The notes under the pieces are model-generated. The model worked only from the letters and a program-made list of their open reading frames with translations. It had not been told where the DNA came from and ran no database searches. Shown here piece by piece: positions 22,773-34,806 of a DNA stretch of 64,000 nt (position 1 is its first letter; every line of letters begins with the position of its first letter). A program made the position numbers and the translations under genes. The DNA is from Gnetum montanum (lineage: Eukaryota > Streptophyta > Gnetopsida > Gnetales > Gnetaceae): assembly GCA_015680685.1 (NCBI GenBank), contig MNCI01010839.1, positions 519,869 to 583,868 on the forward strand, given 5' to 3'.

Positions 22773-24250
22773 ATGGAGCTAAAGTCCTTACCGACTCACT
22801 TGGAATATTCATTTTTGCAAAATGGAAATCCGATAATTATTAATGTCACCCTTGCTCCTGAATAGAAGAAGAGATTGCTAAAGGTGGTAAACAAATGGGT
22901 TGTTGTGTTTGCATGATCATATCCTGAGTTAACTGGAGTTGATCCTAGGGTCTGCCAGCATCAGATCTATATTGACCCTTCCATGAAGCCACAATGATAG
23001 CCACAAAGATGATTGAATCCCAAACTAAAGCAGGTCGTAAAAGATTAAATCGAACAATTGCTAAAGGAGAGGTTCATCTATTCTATTGTCGATAGCGAAT
23101 GGATCAGCCCACTCATTCATATGCCAAAGAAAGGTGGCAAATGGAGGGTCTGTATTAATTTCTGGTTGCTTAACATGGCTACCTTCAAGGACCACTTCCC
23201 GCTCCCATTTTTGGACTAGGTGTTGGACACCATCGCAGGGCACTACTACTACAATTTTTTTGGATGGTTATAGTGGTTATAACCAAATCCAAATCGCACC
23301 AGAGGACCAGGCCAAAATAACTTTCACGAGTCCCTGGGGGACTTTTAGATACAATAAGATGCCCTTTACCCTATGTAATGTGCCTGCCACATTCCAACAC
23401 CTTATCTTCAGCATCTTCCAGCAACAAATCGTCAATGGGGTAGAAGTCTTCATGGATGACTTCTCTACCTATGGGGCCACGTTCAAGCAAGCCTTCGACC
23501 ATCTTAAGCAAGCTTTGAAATAGTGTGTAGACACTAATCTGCAACTCAATTGGCAAAAGAGCCATTTGATGGTCCAAGAAGGCATTGTGTTGGGGCATCA
23601 CATCTCACAGACAAGGATTAGCATGGATCCTGAAAAGATCAAGGTCATCCAAGAAATCACCCACCAACCAAGCACCATAAAAGATGTTTAGTCATTCCTT
23701 GACCACACTAGTTACTACTGATGATTCATTGAAAACTTCTTGAAGATCATCAAGCTGTTGCTAGAACTTACAAAGAAGTATGCTCCATTCGTCTGGACCA
23801 AGGAATGCAAATCTGCATTAAAATTACTTAAAAAGAAACTTGTAGAAACTCTGGTTCTATGAATACCTGATTGGTCCAGGCCCTTCCACATCATGATGGA
23901 TGCATCGAATTATGCTTTGGGAGCCATGCTTACATAGTGTGACAATCAGAAACATCCATACTATATCCATTGTGCAAGCCGTAGCATTGTGTATGCTCAG
24001 CTCAACTACACCACCACTGAAAATGAGTTGATGGCGGTGGTGTTCGCCTTCGACAAATTCTAGCACTATGTGCTTGAATACAAGGTGTTTGTGCATATTG
24101 ATCACAGTGCTATCTGGTTCCTAATGAACAAACCAATGATGAGCCCCCACATCATTCGGTGGCTGGTGATTCTTCAGGAGTTTGATCTTACAGTGGTAGA
24201 CCAAAAGGGGACTGAGAATATGGTTGCTGACCACTTGTCTTGATTGCGAT
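22773..24250 (+). pseudogene. Element A reverse transcriptase and RNase H
   Basis: The N-terminal RT part (MPKKGGKWRVCINF) is read in one frame to about 23240. A frameshift follows near 23250 and the rest continues in another frame to the catalytic VFMDDFSTYG (23445-23475), which keeps both Asp. The connection and RNase H follow: HIMMDASNYALGA with the first catalytic Asp, TENELMAVVFAF with Glu, and HIDHSAIW with Asp (23890-24115). It would copy the element RNA into DNA and remove the template. TAG occurs at several expected Gln codons. There is no gap to gag other than stops, so gag-pol was originally one long polyprotein. Confidence 0.85.
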
Positions 24251-25700
24251 GGGATGATGTAGAAGAGGAGGAACCCCTATCCAACCAATTTTCATATGAA
24301 CTCCTCTTCACCGGTGCAGTCGATCCACAAGTGCCCAAGGAATCCCCTTGGTTCAGCCACATCCTCACCTACCTCACCACTCAAGATTTTCCAAAGGAGT
24401 GGAACCATCGATAGAAACAATAGTTTCTCCATAAGGCCAAGCACTTCATGGAAATCAATGACCACCTTTACAAGGTGTGCGTAGATGGCTTGGTTCGATG
24501 GTGTGTCCCTGATGATGATACACTGCACATCCTCCAAGATGCTCATGAGGGCCCTTGTGGGGGCCACTATGCTAGACGTCGCACCACCATTAAGATCCTA
24601 CTTGCAGGGTATTATTGGCCCACCATCTTCAGGGATGCACAATGGTTTTCCTGCTCCTGTGAACGATGCCAAAGGGATGGTGGGATGATGGCACAGTTGG
24701 AGGGGACCTCAACAGTGGATCCAGCCACTAGAGCACTTTGACATTTGGGGTATCAACTTCATGGGGTCCATCGTACCCCTGTCCAATAGAAAGGTGTATA
24801 TCATCATAGCTGTGGACTACTGCACAAAGTGGGCAGAAGTGACAACCTTCGTCGACTATTCTTCCACCACCATTGCATGATTTGTCCAACAAAAAATCGT
24901 TAACAGGTTTGGAGTGCCACATGCACTCATCTTTGATAATGGTACTCATTTTAGGGGTGCCAGTTTTTGAAAACTCATGCAACACTTGGGGGTCACCCAA
25001 AAATTCACAACACCCTACCACCCCCAAGCCAATGGGCAGGCCGAAGTCACCAATAGGGAGATCACCAAGATCCTTACCCACACCATCAGCAAATATAGGA
25101 GGGATTGGAGCACCAAACTCAACAATGCCCTTTGGTCCTATCACTCCATTTGGAAAATTCCTATAGGGCATTCCCCCTATGAGTTAGTGTATGGAAAATT
25201 ACCAACACTTCCAATCCAAGCAAAAATCTAGACACTATCCATAGCCAGTGACTTAGGCCTTGACCTACGGCTAACACAACGTGAACAACTGATCAATTTA
25301 AGTGTGCTAGATGAGAATCGATTAGTGGCCCTATTCTGAAATGAAATCCACAAGGCCTACAACAAAAAATGACATGATCTTAGGATCCAAAAGGTCACAT
25401 TTAGATTTGGAGATAAGGTGTTGTATTGGAACCCCTCACATATATCTCAACCGATCAAGTTTCAAACACTATGAGAGGGACCTTACATTATCTCCAAAAC
25501 CTTTCCATCTGGGGCCTTGCTTATCCACAAACCTAAGGATCCCACCAAAACGTAGTTGGTCAACCGCCAACAATTGAAACCTTTTCATGAACTCCTCTCA
25601 ACTAGTGCAACCACCTCATCATCACCAAGATATCCTCGCTTCATTTTTTGTGTCTCTTCCTTTCCATCCAATCGTGGGGGTGACCGTCGCCCCTTCTAAT
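24251..25700 (+). pseudogene. Element A integrase
   Basis: The HHCC domain lies at 24448-24690 (HEGPCGGHYARR ... CSCERCQRD). A frameshift at about 24740 follows, then the catalytic core: WGINFMG, in which the first catalytic Asp is Asn, FDNGTHFRG with the second Asp, and QANGQAEVTNRE with the Glu. The C-terminal part contains the GDKVLYWN and L[RK]P-type segments and ends near 25700. No chromodomain follows. The Asp-to-Asn change alone would abolish activity. Confidence 0.83.
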
Positions 25701-27504
25701 CCATTTCACTACACCCCTCACCATTNCCAGTTTTTTCTATCTTTAATTATTTTTTATTTCTTTGTGTGTGTTTCATTTTTCACATGATCACTAACCCATC
25801 GACTTATTGTCATCAGGTGTTTGGCATGGATGGCTTTCGTTATGATGGATAATGTAATAGTCCACCCAATTATCTAGCTCCCACCCTTGCATGGTTGTCC
25901 TTGGACTTTACATCTATTTTTCAGCTCATAAAATTGGCACTAAGTCCATGTCATCCACCCATTCACCCACTCCATGATTTTCCTTCTGTTGAGAACATGC
26001 AACCCCTTCACTTAAAAACATTGTAATTAATGTGTGACTTGTGTAGTTCCCAGACTTGGGGATAATCCAATGATTTGAATCAGGTGTGACTTCAAGGGGA
26101 ATGCCACATTCATTGCTCTCTCTTATCCCCTAGGTTGCTGGTGTGTCCTTACAGATTTCCCACCACTCCACGTTTTTCTCTCCATGGAAGCTTCTGGGTA
26201 GTTCAACCTTGCATGGTGTAGTCCTCACCGAAACATTCAAAAACAAATAAGCATGAGGATTCAAAGCACACCCCTTGGTCGAATGCATGCAAACATGCAT
26301 GGGTCTTTGCATTTTGTGGTTCCCCTAAAAAAGAAAAAAAAATCATGACCTCACTATGGGAGAATTCAAAGCACACCCCTTAGACCGCCTCTCACAAGCC
26401 ACAAGCACTAGTTATGGGACTTCCTTCATCCCCTCTAACTTCGTCCTATTTCACTTACTTTCTCTCATGCTTGTTGGAGTGGTGGTTCTCTATGGGTGCA
26501 TTCGTGCTTCCTTGGGGGATGGCTAGGGCTTTGTCTGTTGCTACGATGTCACTGAATGTGGATGGTTTTGGGTCTGAACTCAGGAACGGTTCTACTGGGT
26601 CACTTAACCACAACTGCACATAGGGTTCATGTGACCAAGGATCAGAATTTCCATTTCTCATTTCTCTCTACACCCATTTCTCTCCTTAACTCACCTCACT
26701 ACCCATTTTATGTTTTGCAAGTTCTTTGTGGTCTCCTTGGGCTTCTCATGACTTGGCAGGATCTCTTGGGTAGGAGTCTTAATTGGTGAACACCATTTCT
26801 TGACCCCAAGGCCCATGGACCCTAGTGTTGAGGATATGCAGGGGCTAGTAGCACTATTTCCTGCTATGGGGAGGACCCACCTGCATATTCTTAGTCCCGC
26901 CTATTAAGATTCCCATCCTTTGGATTTTGTGGTTGATTATTTTTAGGGTCCCATCACTCAATTTCTTCCCCGCAGAGTTCTTTTGAGTCACGTTCTCCTA
27001 TTTTTGACTCTTTTTTGAGCCCTAATTACCCTCTTCCTATCCTCAACCATGACCGGGCATCTCACATGCTTCAACCGCCCCAATTTGACATTTCAAATTC
27101 ATCATTTTGGGCTTTTTCTGGGCTGGTCAACACTGGTCAATAGGTGCACACCCCTACGTATATGAGGCCCCATATACATTGCCCCCTACGATATAGTGCC
27201 CAACCCCTATATATACGGTCATTGCTCTTTCATTTTTCATAATTTGGAATCCAAATTGGGGGGAGATTTTGCCATTTTTCTACCCAACACTTCCCTATGC
27301 ACCTACGTTCTATCGCGAGTCCACATCAACCAATCTTTTCCCTTTTAAGCAACTAGAGGTATGCTCTCAGTCATGGGGAGGTGATGCCTATGCATAATTA
27401 ATTAATTAATTAGTTAATTACAAAAACAACCATTTAAACTTAAACTCATCTTTTGTTGTTTTTGGCTCTAACACATAAATTAACACTCTAGGAGACTTAA
27501 AGAA
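25701..27504 (+). other. Element A spacer between pol and the extra ORF
   Basis: No conserved ORF. Patches such as GTGTGACTTCAAGGGG (about 26084), ATTCAAAGCACACCCCTT (26259, 26368) and ACAAGCACTAGTTATGG (26401) recur in the same order in element B at 38590-38830, so this is shared 3' element sequence. One undetermined base is at 25726. Confidence 0.65.
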
Positions 27505-30438
27505 ATGCCTGTGCCAACAACATAACCTACTCGAACTGAGAAGGTGTATAAGGACCATCTTGAGCTACTTATGCATAGTCTAATGGATGGTTATGTTTGA
27601 TTGCAAATGGCACCCAAGGGATGAAGGACCATCACAACCGAGGGACAAGCGTCCATGCACGGGAAGAGGATGAGGCATGTAACAGCTAGAGCATGCAAAG
27701 GGCTCTCATGCAACTAGCCCCCTCCACAAAGGACCTAACGTGGAATTTGTCCATCAAATTCCTGAAGAGGAGATTCCTAGTGAGCAATCGCAAGGGGATG
27801 AGACTCCTGGGATAGCACCACGACTTGAGGTCACCCTGACCCAAGCCTATCTTGATGCTATCATGTTGCACGAGGTGCAATGGATGGTCATCCAAGAGCT
27901 AAGCTTTGGACAATTCCTCGAGAACATGCCAGAAGAAGTGAGGCTCCAACTGCAAAACTCTTTGATGTGTCTAATCATCACAACCAGTGGTAAATGGTAC
28001 TTAGGAGAGACCTATCTCTTCTGGAAAAATTGACAACCAGGGTCTAGAGTAAGAATCAAGGACATTTATGTCTCTTACTCTTTGGAGGCAATAGCGCAGG
28101 CTTTGGGGTTGCCCGAGACCGAAGCAGATGTGGTGGAAATTCCAAAACAAGCTGATCTAAAGGTAAAAGTGGAATGGACCAAATGGTTCTATGGGGTAGA
28201 GCGCAAGGAATTTGGCTCTTTGACCATGGTGGAGAGGATGTACTCAAAGATTGCATCTTACCACTTCAATCCAATGGTAAGACCCAACAAAATCATATCC
28301 TTCTCTGCTCATGCATGTGCCTCCTTGAATGGGAAATTCCCAATGAGTCTTCCATATCTATTGTTCTTGGAGATTGAAAAGAGGTTTGCTGAGAGCGAAC
28401 ATGGTAGGGACAAGCTCTCCCCTTTCCCTACCTAATCCAGAAGTTGTGCAAATAGGCATGGATAGCACGGTACACTAATGATGTAATCCGGCATGCCCCG
28501 ATTGCCTCTTGGCGAGAAATGATGAAGGAAAAAACTCCTACCACCACACAGATAGAGGAGGAGTAGCAACCACCTCCACCACCTAAGCAAGCAACAAGGC
28601 TAGGTTTGCAAACCATTGTAGAACACATCCACGTTATCTAACAAATGCTCTTGAGCTAGCAAGAGCAATTTGGCAGGACTGGTGGAGGAGAAGACCCTTC
28701 GGTCTATCGCCCTGCAATGAGCCACCTGGAGCAAGTGGCTTAATTAGTTAGCTTGCTTGAAAGAGTAGGCCTAATGTTCTCTGCAGCCCAAGAGCAAGTA
28801 CCAGCAAGAACAGATCCTAGTGTTCAAGAGGTAACAATATCAACCCGATAGCTGTTTCCTGAAATCTCTGGAAATGCTGCTAGCTTCTCGGTACACTTGG
28901 AAGATGGTGAAGGGGCAACAATCTTGGTGATGTAGCACCAAGGATAGGAGATTGCGGTAGAAGTGATTGCTGATATAATTGCTGCAACTCTCAATGCATC
29001 GGCGTCACCTATACCATATAAACATGGACCTCAAGATGTATAGACATCTACTGGAATGTCACATATCAAGATTGATGCAGCCCAACACGAGGAGTTGCTG
29101 GACCGACTGGTGGGGACTAGGCAACCACTTCTAGATGTCTTTGACCTTCCAAACAATATTAATGCTACCTAGTCAGAGCTACTCTCAGCAAGGGGTAAGA
29201 GCCTCATTTTGGAAGGGCAACTTGAAGCTGCTCAAGATGCTTGTCAACGCTTGGCAATGAAAGTAGCCTAATTAAGAGCCCAACTTGCCGATCCAACCAT
29301 CCTCAACTATGAAATCACAAGAGATGAAGCTTTTCAATAGCTTTAAACTAAACTTCAAATAGTTGAGGATGAGTGAGAGACAGCGATCTTTGATAAGTCC
29401 TTGGCAGACGTTTGAGCATATAATCCGATGGAGGTTCGCCAGGAGAACATCCAATTGACCGCGGAGGTTCATTTCCTGTGCAATGTTGGTGCAAAAAATG
29501 AACACATGAAAAATTTTATCCACCAATAGCAAGAAGAGCTAGCCAGGGTGAATGCTAATGTAAGAAGGTTGGCCACTGAGAACCAAAATCTGTTAATGGA
29601 GGAGGTTCGAGCATTGTGACATAAATTTGCAATTGAAATTGTCGCTTGGAAGAATGAGGACTTAAAATTTGAAAACATCAAAAATCATTACAAGGACCAA
29701 GTGGGATTATAGAAGGAAGTAAATGAAAAGAAGATTTAGGTTGCAAAGGCCAAAATGAACCAAGTGCTCCAACAGCTCCAAGAAGGAGGCGATGTATGGC
29801 AACCTATCTTTGATGGGTTGAATGACTACAATCAAGCTAAAATCTACCTTAAGGAGCTGCAGATTGAGGAGATGACAGAATATATGGAGCTTGCCAACCT
29901 TCGCTATGCAAACCTAGCCATGCTCATAGCCAGGAGACCGTGGTCAGAGTTGGAAAAGCAAGTGGCCACCTCGTATTCTCTATATGAGGGAGAGTTCCAA
30001 GTGCATAAAGCAACAAAGCAAAAACCGAAAATAGCAAACACGGAACTTGAGATTCTCTACACACGATTTGAAGGACAACATACAGTCAAGGAGAACCTAG
30101 GCCATCAAATGAATGACTACCAGCAACTGCAAGCATCAATCCGAGCATTTGACATCGAATGAAAGCAATTGGTAGCCTGGTTTGTCAACCTGAAAGAACT
30201 CTTCCCGGTGCTGCCATGCCCTTGGGAGGTTCCAATTCTAACACACATTGGTGAAGCTGCTTGGATAGTGAACAATCCCAGAAGCAAAGAAGAAAAAATG
30301 AGGGCTCTCTTGGAGAATTTCCAACTACCTCCAGAAGTGGCAACTGCTATGGGACAGCCATCATTCGTGCCACCGCTGTCGCATGGGCCAAAAGCTGGTG
30401 AAGGTCCATTGAAACCACCATCCCCAGGGATGGTGTGA
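27505..30438 (+). pseudogene. Element A large ORF in the env position (coiled coil)
   Basis: An ATG at 27505 opens a reading frame of nearly 980 codons, now in three pieces because of two frameshifts (about 27.7 kb and 28.43 kb) and a dozen or more nonsense codons. The N-terminal third (27740-28435) has WFYGVERKEFGS...ERMYSKIASYHFNPMVRPNK, resembling the plant transposon-associated domain seen beside Athila-like pol genes. The remainder to 30438 is Glu/Lys/Gln/Leu-rich with heptad-like spacing (for instance LKELQIEEMTEYMELANLRY), strongly suggesting a long coiled coil, and ends in a Pro-rich tail. I see no signal peptide or membrane segment, so an envelope role is not supported. Element B lacks it. 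Confidence 0.62.
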
Positions 30439-30691
30439 TCTTCTCCAACAATTTTGTACATCATTCTACATGGTAGAGACTCCAGGACTAGCAAGGTGTT
30501 CAATTTTATCTTTGAACATCATCAATTTTTGTAACTTGTCCTTCTCTATAACTCGAGCACTTGGTCAAATTGATGTTGTATCATGTGTGTGTGTCATGTG
30601 TGTGTCAAGCCATGTGTGTTGTAAATAAAAGACCATACCTTCCAAATTGTAGAGTAACTCGAGAATGAGTTTTTACTCAGTTGTGGGGGTA

Positions 30692-31439
30692 TGATGAAGT
30701 TTCATTAGTCAATGCGTCAACTAGGCCGCATATACATGGCCGCGTATAGCGAAGCTCTTGCAATTTGTTCCCACAGGAGATAGAATATTTTCCAAGTGCC
30801 CATAATAGAATATTTGAGCGTTAATGTATCTAAGCCCATTAGCATGATGGCAATAAAGACTAACTCTTCAATCATTCCTTGCAGCATTTGGACTTAGTCC
30901 TTTATTGCATTCAATAGCTTAATATTTATATGCTTTGATAATTACTTTAGTTTCTCGTATTATTAGTTTAATCACTACCGTTCATTCATAGCTCATATAA
31001 ACCATAAGCACAACCATCTCGAATGCAAACCCAACACTTGGTAACTCAGTGACGCTTAAAATCTAGTAGCCCAGTAGGGTTTAGGGGATGCTCAGAATGT
31101 GCCCGGAAGATGGGATCAGATACTTATGCGAGGAATAGTTGAGATATAGATTAGGATAACCATAGATTAGATAATATTTCATTCCTTACTTTTCATACCT
31201 TAATTAGATGCCAAAAGATAAGTAAAAAGCTATAAAAATCATTAGTCTTAATCTCACTTAACCATCATAAATAGAACATCACAACTGAGATTAGGAAGAC
31301 AATGACCGTTCTAACCCAAGGTTTCGCTGGTTAGAGTCTAGTGTATGTTAAGTGCTTATAGTCTACGGAATTCAACCGAGTCATGTGTGAACACCCATGA
31401 TTCGTATGGTTGGGCATAGGGGTACCTAGCCACTCATCA
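30692..31439 (+). repeat. 3' LTR of element A (748 bp, promoter deleted)
   Basis: It starts TGATGAAGTTTC after the tract TGGGGGTA and ends CACTCATCA, then CCTAC. Against the 5' LTR it lacks about 120 bases covering the TATA box and surrounding U3/R, plus a smaller block just downstream. The palindrome seen in the 5' LTR has decayed to GCATATACAT. Confidence 0.92.
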
Positions 31440-31444
31440 CCTAC
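31440..31444. repeat. Target site duplication CCTAC, right copy (element A)
   Basis: Identical to 18510-18514; the interrupted chromovirus RT sequence resumes directly after it. Confidence 0.9.
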
Positions 31445-32300
31445 TAAACCAAGAAATAATCTTACCTCTCCAACATTCTTAGGAGTTGGCCAATCCCTAA
31501 TAGCCTTCATCTTGGTATGTTTGATTTGAATTTTGTTTCTAGAAATCAAATTCCCAAAGTATATGATTTCCCTCTTGAAGAAATGAATTTTCTTCACATT
31601 GATCAAAAACTATACCTACTCCAACTTAAGATACCATTCTCAAGTAATTCAAGTTCTCTTCCACATTAGAGCTATCAACCAAAATATCATTAAAAATGAT
31701 AATAAAATACTTACCAATCAAGTCCTAAAACACATAATGCATCACTCTCATGAATGTATTAGGTGCATTCATGAGCCCAAATGGTGTCACCAATCATTTA
31801 AATAATTCATCTAGTGTCCTGAAAGTTTTCATCCATCCATCACCAAGCTTGATTCTAATTTGATGGTAAACACTCTTCAAATCAATTTTACTAAAAATCT
31901 CAACATTAGTACCTTACATAATCCTATTTACTATCCTAATATCAATGCACATCATCCATTCATCATTGTCCTTCTTTAGTAGTAGTACCGTTGGAACTAC
32001 GCAAGGTGAAATGGATTCCATCACAAAGTTATTTACAAGTAACTTCTCTACTTGTCTTTGTAATCTTACCCTTTAATTTGGTTTTATTTGATAAGCTTTC
32101 TTATTTAGAATGTTAGCATTAGGGATGAACTCACTTTGATATTGTATGTTCCTCAATGGTGGCAATCCATCCAATTCCCCCTTAAACACCTTGGAAAATT
32201 TCTCATTTAATCCTATCACACCTATAGTAAGTTCAACCTGCATATCATCATGGTTAGAAGCAACTATTAATAAAACAAAAAATCCAAAATCTATTTCATC
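31445..32300 (-). pseudogene. Chromovirus reverse transcriptase
   Basis: Read downward from about 32240: PTVLLLKKDNDEWMMCIDIR, then FSKIDLKSVYHQIRI, then the catalytic site IIIFNDILV. The FNDI replaces the usual [YF]-x-D-D, so one Asp is Asn. The connection follows (MINVKKIHFFKREIIYFG at 31606), with TPKNVGEVRLFLGL. The sequence stops at the element A insertion and resumes at 18509. Stops are frequent. Confidence 0.8.
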
Positions 32301-32559
32301 ATGTTCCTAATATATTCCCTCCCTCCTAGAAGGATTAAGGAAGCATTAAGTAAGCTTTTTAATCTTACTTATTATCTATCATGGAAATCAACTCATGGAT
32401 TCCATTAGCTCTAGCTACACTCTATATATTTTTTTCTCCATCAAACTAAGCACCATTGTCAAAATTTCAATTTCTATAAATAATTACATCAACATAATCT
32501 ATTAGAAATACATCACATTCAATAATATCATTAAAACCTTTAATTATAAATTTCAAAGT

Positions 32560-32900
32560 ACATTATTCCCTCACCTCTTAATAAAAATTTCTAGACAACC
32601 AATGCACTTTATAGTGTCTAGGATGTCGATTAGTTACCAAACCTAATCTAGTAACTATCCTAGAAGACCTAACATTTTCTTCAACTCCCCCATCAATCAA
32701 AACATGAATCCATTCCCTAAGAAGCAAACATCTAGCTCTAATCTTAAATAATAGTTTCCTACAAGGATGATCTCCCATATTCACACTCCCCATGAATGCA
32801 TAATAATTTAATTCAAAAACTTCCTCAATCTTTAGAGCATTAGGATTACCTCTCTGAAGATCTTGGCTTGATGTCTCCACCACCTCCATGGTTTGCACAT
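32560..32900 (-). pseudogene. Chromovirus protease
   Basis: A 106-codon frame contains HVLIDGGVEENV, in the place of the LIDSGATHNF-type catalytic loop of gypsy proteases (D-G-G here), followed by a Leu/Val-rich strand pattern. It lies between gag and RT as expected. Loss of the Ser/Thr after Asp makes activity unlikely. Confidence 0.6.
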
Positions 32901-32929
32901 CTTGTCCCTCAGTGTCCTTGTAAAGTAAA

Positions 32930-33847
32930 CATTTCCATTATTTGGGTTACCATTCTTCACACTTAAAGCATTGAATTTTGCATTAGTTATTACATTGAAC
33001 CTTGTATTCTTTTCCTTGGTCCCTCTAATCTTTACCCTTCTCATCACCCTTTTTATCTTCTTCTCATTTCTTCCATCCTTGTCTTCAAATTTGGACTTAT
33101 ATCCCCTCTAAGATTTGGATCCTTTTTCTTTCTCCTTGGAAGTTTGTTTGTCCCTATTTTCTAATCCAATTAAGGTCTTTTTATCCTTGAGTGTCAAATC
33201 ATAATACTCATTTAGAGTTTTTTACTCATAAAAAGGCAACTCCTACTAGTACATCATTTTCAGACCTCCTAAAAAGATTGAAGCTTATTCATAATCCTCC
33301 TAGTTAACTTTAGCTTGATGGAATAGATCACAAAATTTGATGTAGAATTATTTAACATCCTTGTCATCTTACCTTAAGAATTTTAACCTCATAATGTTCT
33401 CTTGTCTTTGATGACACTATTTAAATTTTCTTCTCAACATATATTTCATCAAATTTCAATCTTTGATGGATTGACCATTTTATCTTTCATAACCTTGAGA
33501 CTCCTTTTTCCACCAAGTAGAAGTCATTCCTTCTAATTTGGATTTAGTAATAGGTATCCTCAAGTGATTTGGTACCTCTTCCAACTCAAAGTGCTTGTCA
33601 GGAAGCTTTAGCCAACTTGAAAAAGCATTGTTGTCATCTACACCATTGAAAGTCTTCAACTTAACATATGAATGTCTTGTAGCATTTATGAATTCTCTAA
33701 CAAGCCTTCATCTTTCTCATCTAGTTTGCCAAGAAAAGTAGTTTTTACTATTGAAGCCCTCAAAATTCTCATCTAAGGAATAAGATTTCCTCCCATTAGA
33801 ATCCTTGGCTGATGGCTTCTTACACTCCCATAGCTAGATTATCCTTC
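32930..33847 (-). pseudogene. Chromovirus gag
   Basis: On the minus strand, just below the element B insertion, one frame gives LKTFNGVDDNNAFSWL and LEEVPNHLRI, with WWKKESQGYER further on, matching the order of motifs in the retrotransposon gag domain. A Lys/Arg-rich tail follows to about 33000. The 5' part of gag continues on the far side of element B (40861-41114). Several frame breaks are present. Confidence 0.65.
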
Positions 33848-33852
33848 CTTAT
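33848..33852. repeat. Target site duplication CTTAT, left copy (element B)
   Basis: CTTAT precedes the 5' LTR of element B and recurs at 40856-40860 after the 3' LTR. It also fixes the LTR start: the 5' copy begins TAATGAGC where the 3' copy begins TGATGAGC. Confidence 0.88.
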
Positions 33853-34660
33853 TAATGAGCTGCGATATCATGTACGCGATATCGTGTCGACCCCTACAAT
33901 ATTGCGTATGCGATATCGCAGCCCGTCGCCAATTCTATAAATAAGAGGTGGCTTTCCTTTGTTTCTCCATCTAGATCTAGACCTTAGCCAAACTATAGCA
34001 GTTTTCCCATTCTAAATTTAGAATAATTTCCATGTGCCCATAGTAGGAGTCTCAAAGTGAACGAATCTTTATTCGAACAAATTATACTTGAGCATACATT
34101 TGTGTATGGAAATAAAGATGAAATTTTTGATAAACCTTGTAGCACACGGACTAAGCTAAATAGGATTTAATTACTATTAAATGTTTAATTACTTTCCTAG
34201 ATAAGTAATCTCTCTCAACCCTTGACTCTCCTAGTTAAGTGCATTCAATACGACCGCTTTGAGCATGTGTGTACCACTTGGTAACCCAGTAACAAATAGC
34301 ATTTGGTAATCCTAGCAACGTTACACTGGTTTAAGGTGTGTGCGTCAAGTGGGAATGGATATTGGTGCTAGGACAATTAGAACATAGTTAATGAGTAGTT
34401 AATGAAAGTTAGTTACTTAGTCTCTTCACCCTTCCTCATTAGAATAGGAATTAAAAAGAGAAATGATATAAAAATCACATACCTCAAACTTACCTAACCA
34501 TACAACCGTGAAAATACAGGCAAGTTTGGGAAGATAGCGATTGATTAACCTTAGGTGTTCCATAAGGTGCATAAGCACTTAGTCCTTGGAGTTCGACTGG
34601 ATCATGCGTGAGATGCTCGTATTCGTATGGTTGAGTGTAGGGGTACCTCGCCACTCATCA
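33853..34660 (+). repeat. 5' LTR of element B (808 bp)
   Basis: Starts TAATGAGCTGCG (TG mutated to TA), ends CGCCACTCATCA. U3 begins with near-palindromes around GCGATATCGC (33910-33919 perfect). TATAAATA lies at 33936-33943. Confidence 0.92.
33936..33943 (+). promoter_or_regulatory. TATA box of the element B 5' LTR
   Basis: TATAAATAAGAGG is in the same context as element A and as the 3' LTR copy at 40131-40138. Confidence 0.75.
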
Positions 34661-34680
34661 TTGACGTCGTTGCCGAGGAC
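34661..34680 (+). promoter_or_regulatory. Primer-binding site of element B
   Basis: TTGACGTCGTTGCCGAGGAC directly follows the LTR and differs from the element A site by transitions. Both point to the same primer tRNA, of the Athila/Tat type. Confidence 0.78.
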
Positions 34681-34806
34681 TTAGTTGTTTGTGTGCTACG
34701 TAGAACATAGGAAATCATCCACATCGTTGGGAAGCTTAAATGAACCCTTAGGGTTTATCAAAAGAAAAATAAAATAATGCTAAATAGCACACCGAACAAG
34801 ACAAAT

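Larger units (their letters stand above)
18515..31439 (+). mobile_element. Element A, 12.9-kb Athila/Tat-like gypsy element
   Basis: A complete insertion: perfect 5-bp target duplication, LTRs with TGATGA...TCATCA ends, primer-binding site, gag, protease, RT, RNase H, integrase, a further large ORF after pol, and a TGGGGGTA polypurine tract. It sits inside the chromovirus, between its RT and RNase H/integrase regions. Primer-site sequence, the FMDD motif in RT, lack of a chromodomain and the extra downstream ORF point to the Athila/Tat branch. Many nonsense codons and at least four frameshifts make it non-functional. LTRs differ at very roughly one in eighteen aligned positions by eye. Confidence 0.92.

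Noticed and set aside
27505-30438. Envelope gene in element A
   Set aside because: Position fits, but no signal peptide or membrane segment is visible; described instead as a coiled-coil ORF.
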